Source: Polaribacter sargassicola
Lineage (GTDB): Bacteria > Bacteroidota > Bacteroidia > Flavobacteriales > Flavobacteriaceae
Assembly: GCF_021991835.1 (NCBI RefSeq)
Contig: NZ_JAHDAU010000001.1
Location: 372,001-436,000, forward strand
DNA: 64,000 nt
Reading direction: 5' to 3'
Position 1 is the stretch's first letter. Every line of letters starts with the position of its first letter. Shown here in pieces: positions 32,090 through 41,585 of this stretch. The position numbers and the translations under genes were made by a program. A model generated the notes under the pieces. It was not told the origin of the DNA. It searched no databases and worked only from the letters and a program-made list of their open reading frames with translations.

Positions 32090-32749
32090 ATGAAAACAAT
32101 ACAAGAAGTTGTAGAAAGTACTATTAGAAAAACACCTTTTATAGAAGAAGCTTTAAATGAAAAGTTGATAAATGTATCTTCTTTGGCAAGAATTATTTTA
32201 CCAGAAGTTTCTGCTATTTTAAAGAAAGATATAAAAGTAGGAGCCGTAATGATGGCTATTAATAGACTATCACCTGCAAGTGAGTTACGCATTAGAAGAA
32301 ATATTAAAAAACTAGCATTAGATTTAGGTGATGTTATAGTTAGATCTGATTTGTGTGATTTTACTTTTAAAAATACTCCTTCGTTATTAAGAGAAATTGC
32401 AAAAATTCTTACAAAATCTTCAGAAAATTCTGATTACTTTTTAACGGTTTCTCAAGGAATTTTTGAAACCAATATTGTTACTAGTAAAAATTTAAGACCT
32501 TTTGTAGAAGAAATTTTTGAACAAGAAACGCTAACTAACAGTATGTTAGAATTAGCATCTATTACCATAAAATTACCAAAAGAAAATTTAGAGCAATCTG
32601 GTATTTATTACTTTATTTTAAAACAATTAGCTTGGGCAGATATTCCTTTACAAGAAATAATTTCTACTACAAACGAAATGACAATTGTTGTAAAAGAAGA
32701 AGATATTAACCAAACTTTTGCCATTTTAATGGATATGAAATTAAGCTAA
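32090..32749 (+). CDS. ACT-like domain protein with a helical N-terminus (219 aa)
   Basis: The first 75 residues are helical (TIQEVVESTIRKTPFIEEALNEKLINVSSLARII), with a helix-turn-helix-like rhythm. The C-terminal 80 residues (ELASITIKLPKENLEQSGIYYFILKQLAWADIPLQEIISTTNEMTIVVKEEDINQTFAIL) resemble the ACT domain of aspartate kinases, including IPLQEIISTTNEMTIVV, which is a ligand-binding strand pattern. There is no kinase domain. It is therefore a stand-alone regulatory-domain protein; whether it binds an amino acid is unknown. It lies between gpsA and an MFS gene in the same direction. Confidence 0.65.
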   Translation: MKTIQEVVESTIRKTPFIEEALNEKLINVSSLARIILPEVSAILKKDIKVGAVMMAINRLSPASELRIRRNIKKLALDLGDVIVRSDLCDFTFKNTPSLLREIAKILTKSSENSDYFLTVSQGIFETNIVTSKNLRPFVEEIFEQETLTNSMLELASITIKLPKENLEQSGIYYFILKQLAWADIPLQEIISTTNEMTIVVKEEDINQTFAILMDMKLS

Positions 32750-32794
32750 TACTATTTTTATTACATAAAAAATGAACCTTTAAACAGTATAAAA

Positions 32795-34063
32795 ATGGTA
32801 AAGCAAGATCCATATGCAGCTTTAAGAATAAAAGAGTTTAATATATTTTTATTTGTTAGGTTTTTACTTGTTTTTGGTTGGTCTATGCAATTTATTGTTA
32901 TAGAATGGCAAGTATATTCTATAACAAAAGATCCTTTATCTTTGGGGGTTATTGGTTTAATGGAAATTATACCAGCATTTACTATGGCTTTATTTGCAGG
33001 TCATATAGTAGATCAAAATGAAAAAAGAAACCTGTTAGCCATTTGTACAGCTGCTTTTTCTTTAATTAGTTTAGGTTTATTTTTATTAACTACTAATAGT
33101 ATTGTAAGTAGTTGGTCTACAAAATCAATCTTATATTCAATTTATGGATTGGTTTTCTTTGGTGGGTTTTTGCGTTCTTTTTTTGGACCCACAATTTTTT
33201 CTTTAGTAGCACTTTTAGTTCCTAAAAAAATATACCATAATGCTGCAACTTGGAGTACAAGTACCTGGAAAACCGCTTCTGTTTCTGGAGCTCTGTTTGG
33301 TGGATTTTTTATTAGTTGGATAGGTGTTGATAAAACACTTTGTTTGGTATTTGTCTTGGTAATTTTATCACTTATTTTTCTTTTTCAAATAAAAAAGAAA
33401 CCAATTTTAAACAAAAAAATTGGCGAGCCTATGAAAGAAAGTTTAAAAGCTGGTGTAAAATTTGTGTTTAAAAACAAAGCAATTTTAGGCGTTTTGTCTT
33501 TAGATATGATTGCTGTTTTATTTGGCGGAACTGTAGCTATTTTATCTGTTTTTGCACAAGATGTTTTAAAGGTTGGGCCAGAAGGTTTTGGGGTTTTAAA
33601 CGCTTCTATTTCTATGGGAAGTATTGTAACAATGTTTTTAACAACATATATTCCTATCAATAAAAATACAGGTAAAAAAATGTTATTTTCTGTTTTTATT
33701 TTTGGTTTAAGTATTATTGCTTTTGGTTTATCTTCTATTTTTTGGGTAAGTATTTTGGCTTTATTTATAAGTGGCGCTGCAGATGGTATTTCTATGGTAA
33801 TTCGTCAAACAATACTACAATTAAAAACACCCGATGATATGCGTGGTAGAGTTTCTTCTGTAAATTCTATGTTTGTAGGTTCTTCTAATGAGCTTGGTGC
33901 TTTTGAAAGTGGTTTAGCAGCAAAATTATTAGGCCCAGCAATGGCGGTTATTTTTGGCGGAAGTATGACTTTAATTACTGTTGTTGCAACTGGTGCTTTA
34001 AACCCAACTTTAAGAAAATTAGATTTAACAGAAGATCTTAAAGAAAATGAAAAAGAGGTATAA
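32795..34063 (+). CDS. MFS transporter (422 aa)
   Basis: Twelve hydrophobic segments with the layout of major facilitator proteins. ALFAGHIVDQNEKRNLL between helices 2 and 3 is the MFS motif A (GxxxDrxGRR), in modified form; the second half starts after the cytosolic loop IKKKPILNKKIGEPMKESL. TPDDMRGRVSSVNSMFVGSSNELGAFESG near the end is characteristic of the enterobactin-exporter (EntS)/MFS-3 group of exporters. Likely drug or metabolite efflux; the substrate is unknown. It begins 45 bases after the ACT-like gene; a Kelch protein gene follows by 33 bases. Confidence 0.87.
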   Translation: MVKQDPYAALRIKEFNIFLFVRFLLVFGWSMQFIVIEWQVYSITKDPLSLGVIGLMEIIPAFTMALFAGHIVDQNEKRNLLAICTAAFSLISLGLFLLTTNSIVSSWSTKSILYSIYGLVFFGGFLRSFFGPTIFSLVALLVPKKIYHNAATWSTSTWKTASVSGALFGGFFISWIGVDKTLCLVFVLVILSLIFLFQIKKKPILNKKIGEPMKESLKAGVKFVFKNKAILGVLSLDMIAVLFGGTVAILSVFAQDVLKVGPEGFGVLNASISMGSIVTMFLTTYIPINKNTGKKMLFSVFIFGLSIIAFGLSSIFWVSILALFISGAADGISMVIRQTILQLKTPDDMRGRVSSVNSMFVGSSNELGAFESGLAAKLLGPAMAVIFGGSMTLITVVATGALNPTLRKLDLTEDLKENEKEV

Positions 34064-34096
34064 TTATTGCTATAAAAAATAAAACTAATCACTACT

Positions 34097-35437
34097 ATGA
34101 AACCAATTTTTACAATTTCTTTTTTACTGTTTTATATAACATGCTTTTCTCAAAAAATTAAAGTTACAGTTCTAGATTTAGAAACAAAACAACCAATAGA
34201 AAGAGCACATGTTTTTTTTGTTGATAAAACTATTAACACCAACCAAAAAGGAGAGTTTTCTTTTAATTTAAAAGGTAAAAAAAGTATTAATTTTTCTGTT
34301 TCTCACATTAAATATGAAACAAAAAATATTACTTATAAGAAAACAGACAAACCTTTTATAGTTTATCTTAAAGAAAAATTAGAAACTTTAGAAGGTTTTA
34401 ATATTAGTGCAAATAAAAAGTTGCAAAATACTATTAAATTTAAAAGATTAGAAGACTTACCTAGAGGAGCTTATTCTTTTGCATCTGTATTAAATAATAA
34501 TAAAATTTATGTATTTGGTGGTGATATAACAAATTATCATGAACAGAATAAAGAAGCTTTAAGTGAGTTAACATTTAGTAGTGAAACCGAAATAATGAGG
34601 TTTTTAACAAAACCAAAATTTTCTAATTACACAAGTTTTATAGGTGATTTACAAACGTACAATATAACAGAAGACAGATGGAGTATTGTTAAAGATAGAG
34701 TTTTAAAAAGAGCTTATAGCAATGCAATTTCTTATAAAGACACTGTTTATTTAATGGGAGGTAAAAAATTGTCTAAAAAGAAAACAAGAGAGTTATTGGC
34801 TAATGATATAGAGTTACTTTCTTTAAAAGATTTGTCTATTACAAAAGATCAAACAAATCCGCACCAAGCAGTAAATTTTGGTAGTGTTTTGTATGAAGAT
34901 AAAATTATAGTTTTTGGTGGTTCTACAAAAAAATTAAAAAATAACAATATTCTTTATTCAGATGACATTCATATATATGATTTAAAAACCGGATATTGGT
35001 ATTTATTAACTAAAATGCCAAAAAGTAAAGAAGTTACAGGTATTGTTTTTGATGATAAATTATATTTTTTTGGAGGTTATAATAGAAAGAATTTAACAGA
35101 TATAGAATCTTTTGATTTAAAAACCGGAAGATGGAAAAAGGAAGGATCCCTTTTTACAGCAATGAAAAATCCTGCAATTACTAAAGATAAAGAATTTATT
35201 TATTTAAATGAAAATGGAAAAATAACAACTTTTCAACCTAAAACAAGAGAGTTAAAAGAATTTAAAGTAGACTTGAATTTAAAGGATGCTAAAATGCATT
35301 TTTTTAATGAAAAATTATATTTAATAGGTGGTTATCACTATGTAAACGAATATAGAAAATATCCATCAAAAGGTGTTTTTAATATAGAAGTTGTAGAGTT
35401 TTTTAACACAAAACCTATTAGAACTAAAATTCTTTAA
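34097..35437 (+). CDS. Exported protein with carboxypeptidase-regulatory-like domain and Kelch repeats (446 aa)
   Basis: Signal peptide (MKPIFTISFLLFYITCFSQ), then a CarboxypepD_reg-like beta-sandwich (KIKVTVLDLETKQPIERAHVFFVDKTINTNQKGEFSFNL), as in many Bacteroidota outer-membrane proteins. The rest is a Kelch beta-propeller: repeated Y/I-x-FGG blocks occur (NKIYVFGGDITNY, DTVYLMGGKK, DKIIVFGGSTKK, DKLYFFGGYNRK, EKLYLIGGYHYV), about five blades visible. Propellers of this kind bind proteins or sugars. It is exported to the periplasm or surface; no T9SS end domain is seen. A bidirectional terminator follows. Confidence 0.85.
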   Translation: MKPIFTISFLLFYITCFSQKIKVTVLDLETKQPIERAHVFFVDKTINTNQKGEFSFNLKGKKSINFSVSHIKYETKNITYKKTDKPFIVYLKEKLETLEGFNISANKKLQNTIKFKRLEDLPRGAYSFASVLNNNKIYVFGGDITNYHEQNKEALSELTFSSETEIMRFLTKPKFSNYTSFIGDLQTYNITEDRWSIVKDRVLKRAYSNAISYKDTVYLMGGKKLSKKKTRELLANDIELLSLKDLSITKDQTNPHQAVNFGSVLYEDKIIVFGGSTKKLKNNNILYSDDIHIYDLKTGYWYLLTKMPKSKEVTGIVFDDKLYFFGGYNRKNLTDIESFDLKTGRWKKEGSLFTAMKNPAITKDKEFIYLNENGKITTFQPKTRELKEFKVDLNLKDAKMHFFNEKLYLIGGYHYVNEYRKYPSKGVFNIEVVEFFNTKPIRTKIL

Positions 35438-35443
35438 ATAAGT

Positions 35444-35480
35444 AAAAGACCACTTATTATTTTAAATAAGTGGTCTTTTT
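35444..35480. terminator. Bidirectional terminator after the Kelch gene
   Basis: AAAAGACCACTTATT (35444-35458) pairs perfectly with AATAAGTGGTCTTTT (35465-35479), six-base loop, with T-runs on both strands; it serves this gene and the convergent small exported protein gene. Confidence 0.9.
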
Positions 35481-35486
35481 TATTTA

Positions 35487-35819
35487 TTAATTTTCTTCCT
35501 TAATTGTTAAGATAATTTTTACAGTTATCTTTTCTCCTGTTTCTTCACCTTCATCATCTAGCTCATCAATTTTTTTTGTGCTGTAGGTAATAGAAAATTT
35601 TTTACCTAAATAGCTATCATCATACAAGGCAATTTCTACATCATCAGATATATCATAAAATAAGTGAACGGTTTTTTTATCGTCTATAAATTTGTAAAAT
35701 CCGTTTTCTGTAATGCTGTTAAAAGTTGCTATAATTTTGTTTTCTTGTGCAGATATTTTATTTACAGCCAAAGAAAGAGACATAAACAGCACAAGTGCTG
35801 ATGCATATATTGTTTTCAT
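35487..35819 (-). CDS. Small exported hypothetical protein (110 aa)
   Basis: Signal peptide MKTIYASALVLFMSLSLAVNKISAQ, then a short beta-rich body (NKIIATFNSITENGFYKFIDDKKTVHLFYDISDDVEIALYDDSYLGKKFSITYSTKK) ending in an acidic stretch and IKIILTIKEEN-like end strand. No family recognised. It is probably periplasmic or cell-surface. It converges with the Kelch protein gene across a shared terminator. Confidence 0.65.
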   Translation of the reverse strand: MKTIYASALVLFMSLSLAVNKISAQENKIIATFNSITENGFYKFIDDKKTVHLFYDISDDVEIALYDDSYLGKKFSITYSTKKIDELDDEGEETGEKITVKIILTIKEEN

Positions 35820-35963
35820 AATTTTTAATTTTAAGTTTATTTTTTAATACATATAATAGCTATTCTTTTTTCCTAAAAGAATGTGCTTTTTTTAAGGTAA
35901 AAATGAGCTATATGTACATAAGCCTTAAGATTAAAAATAGTTATATCAAATATAAATTATTTT

Positions 35964-37610
35964 TTAATTGAATGTTAAAATTGATGCTAATTTTTTATTT
36001 AATTCATCAATATATTTTTGTTTAGTGTTTTTACTCCAATTAAACTGATTTTCAAATAGTTGTATTACATATTCTTTGTGTATAAATACACTTTTAGAAT
36101 CAAAAAATAAACGACCAGTTCTGCGCATAAAAAAATCTGTTGGTGTGCAAGCCATTTCGTAGTTTATAGCATACCAAACTTCTGCTTTTATTAATTTTTC
36201 TTGCATATTTTCATGCATTAAATCATCAAATTTTTGCAAAATAATATCTGTTTGTTTTCCGTAATTATGTACTAAATATTCAGCATCTTTTCTATCAAAA
36301 TCTACTTCTGCAATTCTATTCTGAATTGCATCTGTATAACTTTTTACTTCGCTATAATTTTTAAAATCTCCACCAGAAAGTACAATTTCTTTGGTTTTTA
36401 TTTCATCAAAAGAGGTGTTAAATCTTCTTTCGTATTTTTTAGCAACTAAATCTACAATACGTTCTGCCATTTTACGATAACCTGTTAATTTTCCGCCAGC
36501 AATAGAAATTAATTCTGTATCAGAAACAAAAATTTCATCTTTTCTAGACAATTCAGAGGCAGATTTACCTTCTTCATGAATTAACGGTCGCAAGCCTGCC
36601 CACGAAGATTGAATATCTTCTATAGTAAGATGAATATCTGGAAACATATTATTTACAGCAGAAATTAAATACATAACATCTACCATATCAACATTAACAT
36701 TATTTTTATCTGTTTGATAATTAGTGTCTGTTGTACCAAAATAAGTAACTTTTCCTCTTGGTATGGCAAACATCATTCTACCATCTGGAATATCAAAATA
36801 AACAGATTGTTTTACAGGTAATTTTTTATGTGCAACAACTAAATGAACTCCTTTTGTTAAATGCAAACGTTTGCCTGTTTTAGAATGGTTTGTTTTACGT
36901 AAATCATCTACCCAAGGGCCTGTTGCATTTACTACATATTTTGCATTTATACCAAAATACTCATCTGTTAAATTGTCTTTAACTAAGGCACCAGCAACTT
37001 TATTATCTTTATAAATAAATTCTGAAGCTTCTGTATAATTAATAATTTTAGCGTTGTAATTTAAAGCTGTTTTTAAAACTTCTATTGTTAAACGAGCATC
37101 ATCTGTTCTGTATTCTGCATAATAACCTGCGCCATTTAAAATGTTTTTTGGTAATAAAGGTTCTTTATCTAAAGCTTCTTTTTTATCTAACATTTTACGT
37201 TGATCTTCTCCTTCTACAGAGGCTAAAATATCATACACTTTTAATCCGATAGAAGTTAACCAAGAACCATAAGTTCCGCCATCTATTAAAGGTAAAATCA
37301 TTTTTTCTGGCACTACTAAATGTGGTGCTAATTTGTGCACAATTGCACGTTCTGTACCTACTTCTTTTACCAACCAAAAATCAAATTGTTTTAAGTAACG
37401 CAAACCACCGTGAATTAGTTTGGTAGATTTACTTGAGGTACCAGAAGCAAAGTCGTTTTTTTCTATTAAAGCAACTTTCATTCCTCTAGACGCAGCGTCT
37501 AAGGCAATTCCTGCTCCTGTAATTCCACCACCAATTATTAACAAATCAAACTCTGTAGATTGTAATTTTTTTTTGATGTCTTTTCTATTAGAATATGAAA
37601 AATTTTTCAT
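35964..37610 (-). CDS. glpD: FAD-dependent glycerol-3-phosphate dehydrogenase (548 aa)
   Basis: Oxidises sn-glycerol 3-phosphate to dihydroxyacetone phosphate at the inner membrane, passing electrons to quinone. FDLLIIGGGITGAGIALDAASRG (G27-G34) is the FAD fold, LIEKNDFASGTSSKSTKLIHGGLRYLKQFDF the diagnostic GlpD motif, and SWAGLRPLIHEEGKSASELSRKDEIF and SIAGGKLTGYRKMAERIVD the later FAD contacts. Length matches. No glpK or glpF is adjacent in this window. It is read away from the subtilase gene, with which it shares a 78-base gap. Confidence 0.95.
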   Translation of the reverse strand: MKNFSYSNRKDIKKKLQSTEFDLLIIGGGITGAGIALDAASRGMKVALIEKNDFASGTSSKSTKLIHGGLRYLKQFDFWLVKEVGTERAIVHKLAPHLVVPEKMILPLIDGGTYGSWLTSIGLKVYDILASVEGEDQRKMLDKKEALDKEPLLPKNILNGAGYYAEYRTDDARLTIEVLKTALNYNAKIINYTEASEFIYKDNKVAGALVKDNLTDEYFGINAKYVVNATGPWVDDLRKTNHSKTGKRLHLTKGVHLVVAHKKLPVKQSVYFDIPDGRMMFAIPRGKVTYFGTTDTNYQTDKNNVNVDMVDVMYLISAVNNMFPDIHLTIEDIQSSWAGLRPLIHEEGKSASELSRKDEIFVSDTELISIAGGKLTGYRKMAERIVDLVAKKYERRFNTSFDEIKTKEIVLSGGDFKNYSEVKSYTDAIQNRIAEVDFDRKDAEYLVHNYGKQTDIILQKFDDLMHENMQEKLIKAEVWYAINYEMACTPTDFFMRRTGRLFFDSKSVFIHKEYVIQLFENQFNWSKNTKQKYIDELNKKLASILTFN

Positions 37611-37649
37611 GATAAAAGTTAAAATTTTATAAAAAAATAAATAAAACTA

Positions 37650-37657
37650 TATATTTG
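37650..37657 (+). promoter_or_regulatory. -7 promoter box for the subtilase gene (TATATTTG)
   Basis: Exact TAnnTTTG match 31 bases upstream of the ATG at 37689. Confidence 0.5.
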
Positions 37658-37688
37658 CTAGTAAACAAAAAAAGTTTAAAATAAAAGC

Positions 37689-40600
37689 ATGAAACACAAT
37701 TACCTTAAGAAACTGTCTTTAATTTTATTTTTTATAAGTTTTTCAATAGTAGGTCAAAAAACTAGTGAAAAACAAATAATAATAAAAGATTACGATTTAG
37801 TAAAATTACAAAAACTTAAAGAAAATTTTTCTTCTAATTTTTTATTAGAAAAAGATAATGCAATCCTTATAGCAAAACAAAAAGGATGGAAAATCTCTTA
37901 TATAGATTCTGATGGATCTTATTATGAGCTAATGAAAGTATCTAAAGACGGAAAACCTTTATATTACAAAACAGATAATGCTGATGCAGCAATTTCTACA
38001 AGAGCTAATTTTTTACATAAAGATGGTGGTTTAGGTTTAGATATAGAAGGCCAAGGAATGACAGCTTATGTTTGGGATGGTGGTTTAGCAAGAACAACTC
38101 ATCAAGAATATGATGGAGATGGAGGAGAGGATAGATTTTCTATTGGTGATGGTACTACAGAATTAAATTTTCATGCTGCACACGTTATGGGTACTATTAT
38201 AGCATCTGGTTTTGAACCACAAGCTAAAGGTATGGCTCCACAAGCTAAAGGTATAGGTAGTGATTGGAATAATGATTTATCTGAAGCAACTGCAGCTGCT
38301 GCTGAAGGTATGTTATTATCTAATCATTCTTATGGTTATGATGCAGATGCGGTTTCAGACTGGACTTTTGGGGCTTATGGTGCTGATGCTAGAGAATGGG
38401 ATGAGTTATTATATAATGCACCTTACTATCTTAAGGTTGCTTCTGCAGGTAATGATGGAGATAATAATACAGCAAACGCAGATCCTTTAAACGGAAATAG
38501 TTTATTTGATAAATTAAATGGAGATAAAGTATCTAAAAATACATTAGTTGTTGCAAATGGGCAAGATGCTAGTATAAATGCAGATGGTAGTTTAGCTTCT
38601 GTTGTAAGAAACTCTAGTAGTTCTGAAGGGCCAACGGATGATTTTAGAATAAAACCAGATATTATGGGTAATGGTACAGGTGTATATTCTACTTACGAAA
38701 GTGCAGACGATGAATATGCTAGTATTACAGGTACTTCTATGGCAGCACCTAACGTAACAGGTTCTTTATTATTATTACAGCAATATTATAATGAAACTTA
38801 TGGCAGTTTTATGAAAGCTGCTACTTTAAAAGGATTAGCTATGCATACAGCAGATGATGCAGATATGGTTGGTCCAGATGCTCTTACTGGGTGGGGATTA
38901 ATGAATACCAAAGTGGCAGCAGAAACAATTACTAAAAAAGGTTTTGAATCTTGGATATCTGAAGAAACATTAACAAATGGAGGAACTTATTCTTTAACTG
39001 TTAAATCTGATGGTTTTAATCCTTTATTAGCATCTATTTCTTGGACAGATAAACCAGGTGTTGCAAATACAGGTATTTCAAATGACCCAACAGCAGCTTT
39101 AGTTAATGATTTAGATATTAGAATTACACAAGGTGAAAATGAATATATGCCATGGAAACTTACAGGTTTAGAAACAAATGATAAAGGAGATAATTTAGTA
39201 GATCCTTTTGAAAGAGTAGATGTTGCAGATGCATCTGGAGAATATACAATTACTATTACTCACAAAGGTACTTTAGAAGAGGCTCAAAACTTTTCTTTAA
39301 TTGTAACAGGTATTTCTGGTGAGTTTAACTTTTTAACAGATAATTCTGAACAAAAAGTTTGTTCAGATTCTGATGCTGTTTTTAATTTTGAGTTTAGACA
39401 AGCAGTTGCAGGAACTACTCAATTTACATCTTCTGGTTCTCATGAAAATATGTCTGTAGTTTTTTCTGAAAACTCTTTAAGTGAAGAAGGTAGTTTTAAT
39501 GTAACATTTGATGGTTTAGAAGATGTACCTGCTGGTTCTTATGATATTGATATAATTGGAGACAATGGAAATGAAACACAAACAAGACAAATTACATTAG
39601 TAGTTTATCGAGAAGATTTTAGTGATAATCCATCATCTTTAGAATTTCCAGCTAATGGAGAAAAAAGTATTTCTAGAAGAGTAGCTTTAGAGTGGGAAGA
39701 AAACTTAAATGCAGAAACTTATCTAGTAGAATTTTCAGATTCAGCATCTTTTAGTAATATATTATTTACAGATGAAGTAATAGCTACTACTGTAACAGTA
39801 GACGATTTAGAAACAAACACTGTATATTATTGGAGAATTAAACCAATTAATAGATGTGGAGAAGGAGACTATTCAGTTGCTAGTAGCTTTCAAACAGGTA
39901 TAACAGATTGTTCTAATACATACGAAGCAACAGATTTTTCTGCAGCTAGTTTAAATCCTTTTACAGCACCAAATACTGCTTATGTACCAATTAATGTTAC
40001 AGATAATTTATATGTAAATAAAGTTATTGTTACATTAGATATAAACCATACAAGTGTGCAAGATTTAACAATATCGTTAGAATCACCAAGTGGAGCAAGT
40101 GTTGTTTTACTTTCTAATGCTTGTGATGATACAGATAATATTTCTAATGTTACTTTTGATGATGATGCAGATGAATTAGTTTGTAGTACAACAGACCCTG
40201 CAATATCAGGTACAATTGCTCCAGAGAATAATATGACTGATCCATTTTTAGGAGAAAATGCATATGGAGAATGGAAATTAATAGTTGTAGATAATGCAGA
40301 ATCAAACGGAGGAGCAATAAATTCTGCATCTGTAACAATTTGTTCTACTATAGAAAACACAAGTATTCCTTCTTTTTCTAGCTCTAATATAGTTTTAAAT
40401 GGTAATTCTAATTACGTGATTACTACAAGTAATATGAGTGCTTCTACAGCTTCTGAAACAGATGCAGAACAAATTTATACTTTAGTAGAACTAACAGATA
40501 TAGGATTTCTTACAAAAGAGGGTACAGATTTAGTTTTAGGAGATACTTTTACACAAGCAGATGTTGCTGCTGGTATAATTGCTTTTACAAATTCTGAAGT

Positions 40601-40967
40601 AAACTCTTTTACAGATGCATTTAAAGTTGATGTAACAAATGCTGCAAAAGGATGGTTACCTAACCAAACTATTACTATAGAAGAAAGTACTTTAGCAGTA
40701 GATCAATTTTCTTTAAACGAAGTTTCTTTATGGCCTAACCCAGTAAAAGGAATTTTAAATGTACAATTAAATAACACTAATGGAGATGATGTAATTATTT
40801 CGTTATTTGATTTACAAGGAAGAAAAATAATTAACTCTGTTTATAAATCTTCTGGGTCTGTATTTAACAAAGAAATAAGTACACAAAATATTTCTTCAGG
40901 AGTTTATTTATTAAGTATTCAAGAAGGAAATAAAAAAGCAACTAAAAAGATTATTATATCTAAATAA
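37689..40967 (+). CDS. S8 family serine peptidase with P-domain-like end and T9SS sorting domain (1092 aa)
   Basis: Signal peptide (MKHNYLKKLSLILFFISFSIVGQ), about 100 residues of propeptide-like sequence, then the subtilisin domain with the catalytic triad D130 (YVWDGG), H165 (HAAHVMGT) and S350 (TGTSMAAPNVTG) and the oxyanion asparagine N255 (ASAGND). A fibronectin type III-like domain (LEWEENLNAETYLVEFSDSASF to YYWRIKP) follows, then a proprotein-convertase P-like domain (NVTDNLYVNKVIVTLDINHTSVQDLTISLESPSGASVVL), and the last 90 residues form a type IX secretion type A sorting domain (LWPNPVKGILNVQL, KEISTQNISSGVYLLSI). The enzyme is thus exported by T9SS and is cell-surface or secreted. 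A terminator follows. Confidence 0.94.
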   Translation: MKHNYLKKLSLILFFISFSIVGQKTSEKQIIIKDYDLVKLQKLKENFSSNFLLEKDNAILIAKQKGWKISYIDSDGSYYELMKVSKDGKPLYYKTDNADAAISTRANFLHKDGGLGLDIEGQGMTAYVWDGGLARTTHQEYDGDGGEDRFSIGDGTTELNFHAAHVMGTIIASGFEPQAKGMAPQAKGIGSDWNNDLSEATAAAAEGMLLSNHSYGYDADAVSDWTFGAYGADAREWDELLYNAPYYLKVASAGNDGDNNTANADPLNGNSLFDKLNGDKVSKNTLVVANGQDASINADGSLASVVRNSSSSEGPTDDFRIKPDIMGNGTGVYSTYESADDEYASITGTSMAAPNVTGSLLLLQQYYNETYGSFMKAATLKGLAMHTADDADMVGPDALTGWGLMNTKVAAETITKKGFESWISEETLTNGGTYSLTVKSDGFNPLLASISWTDKPGVANTGISNDPTAALVNDLDIRITQGENEYMPWKLTGLETNDKGDNLVDPFERVDVADASGEYTITITHKGTLEEAQNFSLIVTGISGEFNFLTDNSEQKVCSDSDAVFNFEFRQAVAGTTQFTSSGSHENMSVVFSENSLSEEGSFNVTFDGLEDVPAGSYDIDIIGDNGNETQTRQITLVVYREDFSDNPSSLEFPANGEKSISRRVALEWEENLNAETYLVEFSDSASFSNILFTDEVIATTVTVDDLETNTVYYWRIKPINRCGEGDYSVASSFQTGITDCSNTYEATDFSAASLNPFTAPNTAYVPINVTDNLYVNKVIVTLDINHTSVQDLTISLESPSGASVVLLSNACDDTDNISNVTFDDDADELVCSTTDPAISGTIAPENNMTDPFLGENAYGEWKLIVVDNAESNGGAINSASVTICSTIENTSIPSFSSSNIVLNGNSNYVITTSNMSASTASETDAEQIYTLVELTDIGFLTKEGTDLVLGDTFTQADVAAGIIAFTNSEVNSFTDAFKVDVTNAAKGWLPNQTITIEESTLAVDQFSLNEVSLWPNPVKGILNVQLNNTNGDDVIISLFDLQGRKIINSVYKSSGSVFNKEISTQNISSGVYLLSIQEGNKKATKKIIISK

Positions 40968-41002
40968 AAATAGTTGTATACTAATAAAAATAGTTGTATA
41001 CT
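40963..41002. repeat. 20-base tandem duplication across the subtilase stop codon
   Basis: AATAAAAATAGTTGTATACT occurs at 40963-40982 and again at 40983-41002, with a partial third copy (AATAAAAA, 41003-41010). The first copy contains the TAA of the subtilase gene. A recent slip duplication just ahead of the terminator. Confidence 0.85.
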
Positions 41003-41006
41003 AATA

Positions 41007-41042
41007 AAAAAACCAGTGAATTTAATTCACTGGTTTTTTTTT
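41007..41042. terminator. Bidirectional terminator after the subtilase gene
   Basis: AAAAAACCAGTGAA (41007-41020) pairs with TTCACTGGTTTTTT (41026-41039), five-base loop, T-run on both sides; it also ends the convergent operon whose last gene stops at 41041. Confidence 0.9.
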
Positions 41043-41583
41043 ATTTTAAAATATCTGTTGGTAAACCATCTATACTTGTTTGGTTTTTATCTTTCCAATA
41101 GTTTTTAATTCCTTCTTTTCCTTGTTTAGTTGCCCAATCATTTAACTCATTTCTTTCGCCTTTATAATCAAAAAATGGAATAGACATTCCGCAAGAAGTT
41201 TGAGCAGATTCAATAGAAATATCAAATATTTGACGAGTTCCTGGAGTTTCTGGAAACAAAGTAATTAAATTATTCCAATCAGCATCTCCTTCTTTAATTT
41301 CTTTTCCTTTTCCGTACAAACGTAAAATATTTGGCGCACCTTCAAAAGCACAAAACATTATGGTAATTCTTTCATTTTCTAATAAATGTGCTGCGGTTTC
41401 ATTACCACTTCCGGTAACATTTAACCATAAAACACGGTTTTCATCAATTACTCTAAAAGAATCCATTCCTTTAGGCGATAAATTAATTCTACCAGAATTT
41501 GGTGCAGTTCCTACAAAGAATATTTTTTGAGCTTCTATAAATTTTTGAAGCCTAGATGTGATTTTTTTATAAAATTTAGACAT
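41041..41583 (-). CDS. Pyridoxamine 5'-phosphate oxidase family protein (180 aa)
   Basis: A split-barrel FMN-binding type protein: IEAQKIFFVGTAPNSGRINLSPKGMDSFRVID and VLWLNVTGSGNETAAHLLENERITIMFCAFEGAPNILRLYGKGKEI are typical of the PNPOx-like family, whose members bind FMN, F420 or heme. It is not PdxH (too short and different end). It is the last gene of a four-gene minus-strand unit with the LytTR response regulator (2 bases away), a sensor kinase and a lipoprotein. The physiological substrate is unknown. Confidence 0.83.
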   Translation of the reverse strand: MSKFYKKITSRLQKFIEAQKIFFVGTAPNSGRINLSPKGMDSFRVIDENRVLWLNVTGSGNETAAHLLENERITIMFCAFEGAPNILRLYGKGKEIKEGDADWNNLITLFPETPGTRQIFDISIESAQTSCGMSIPFFDYKGERNELNDWATKQGKEGIKNYWKDKNQTSIDGLPTDILK

Positions 41584-41585
41584 AA

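Noticed and set aside
36000..37610. Possible glpD regulon operator in the glpD-subtilase gap
   Set aside because: I looked for a palindrome in 37611-37688 and found only AT-rich runs and the subtilase -7 box.
39980..40360. 126-codon frame opposite the P-domain part of the subtilase
   Set aside because: Antisense shadow within a well supported T9SS protease gene.
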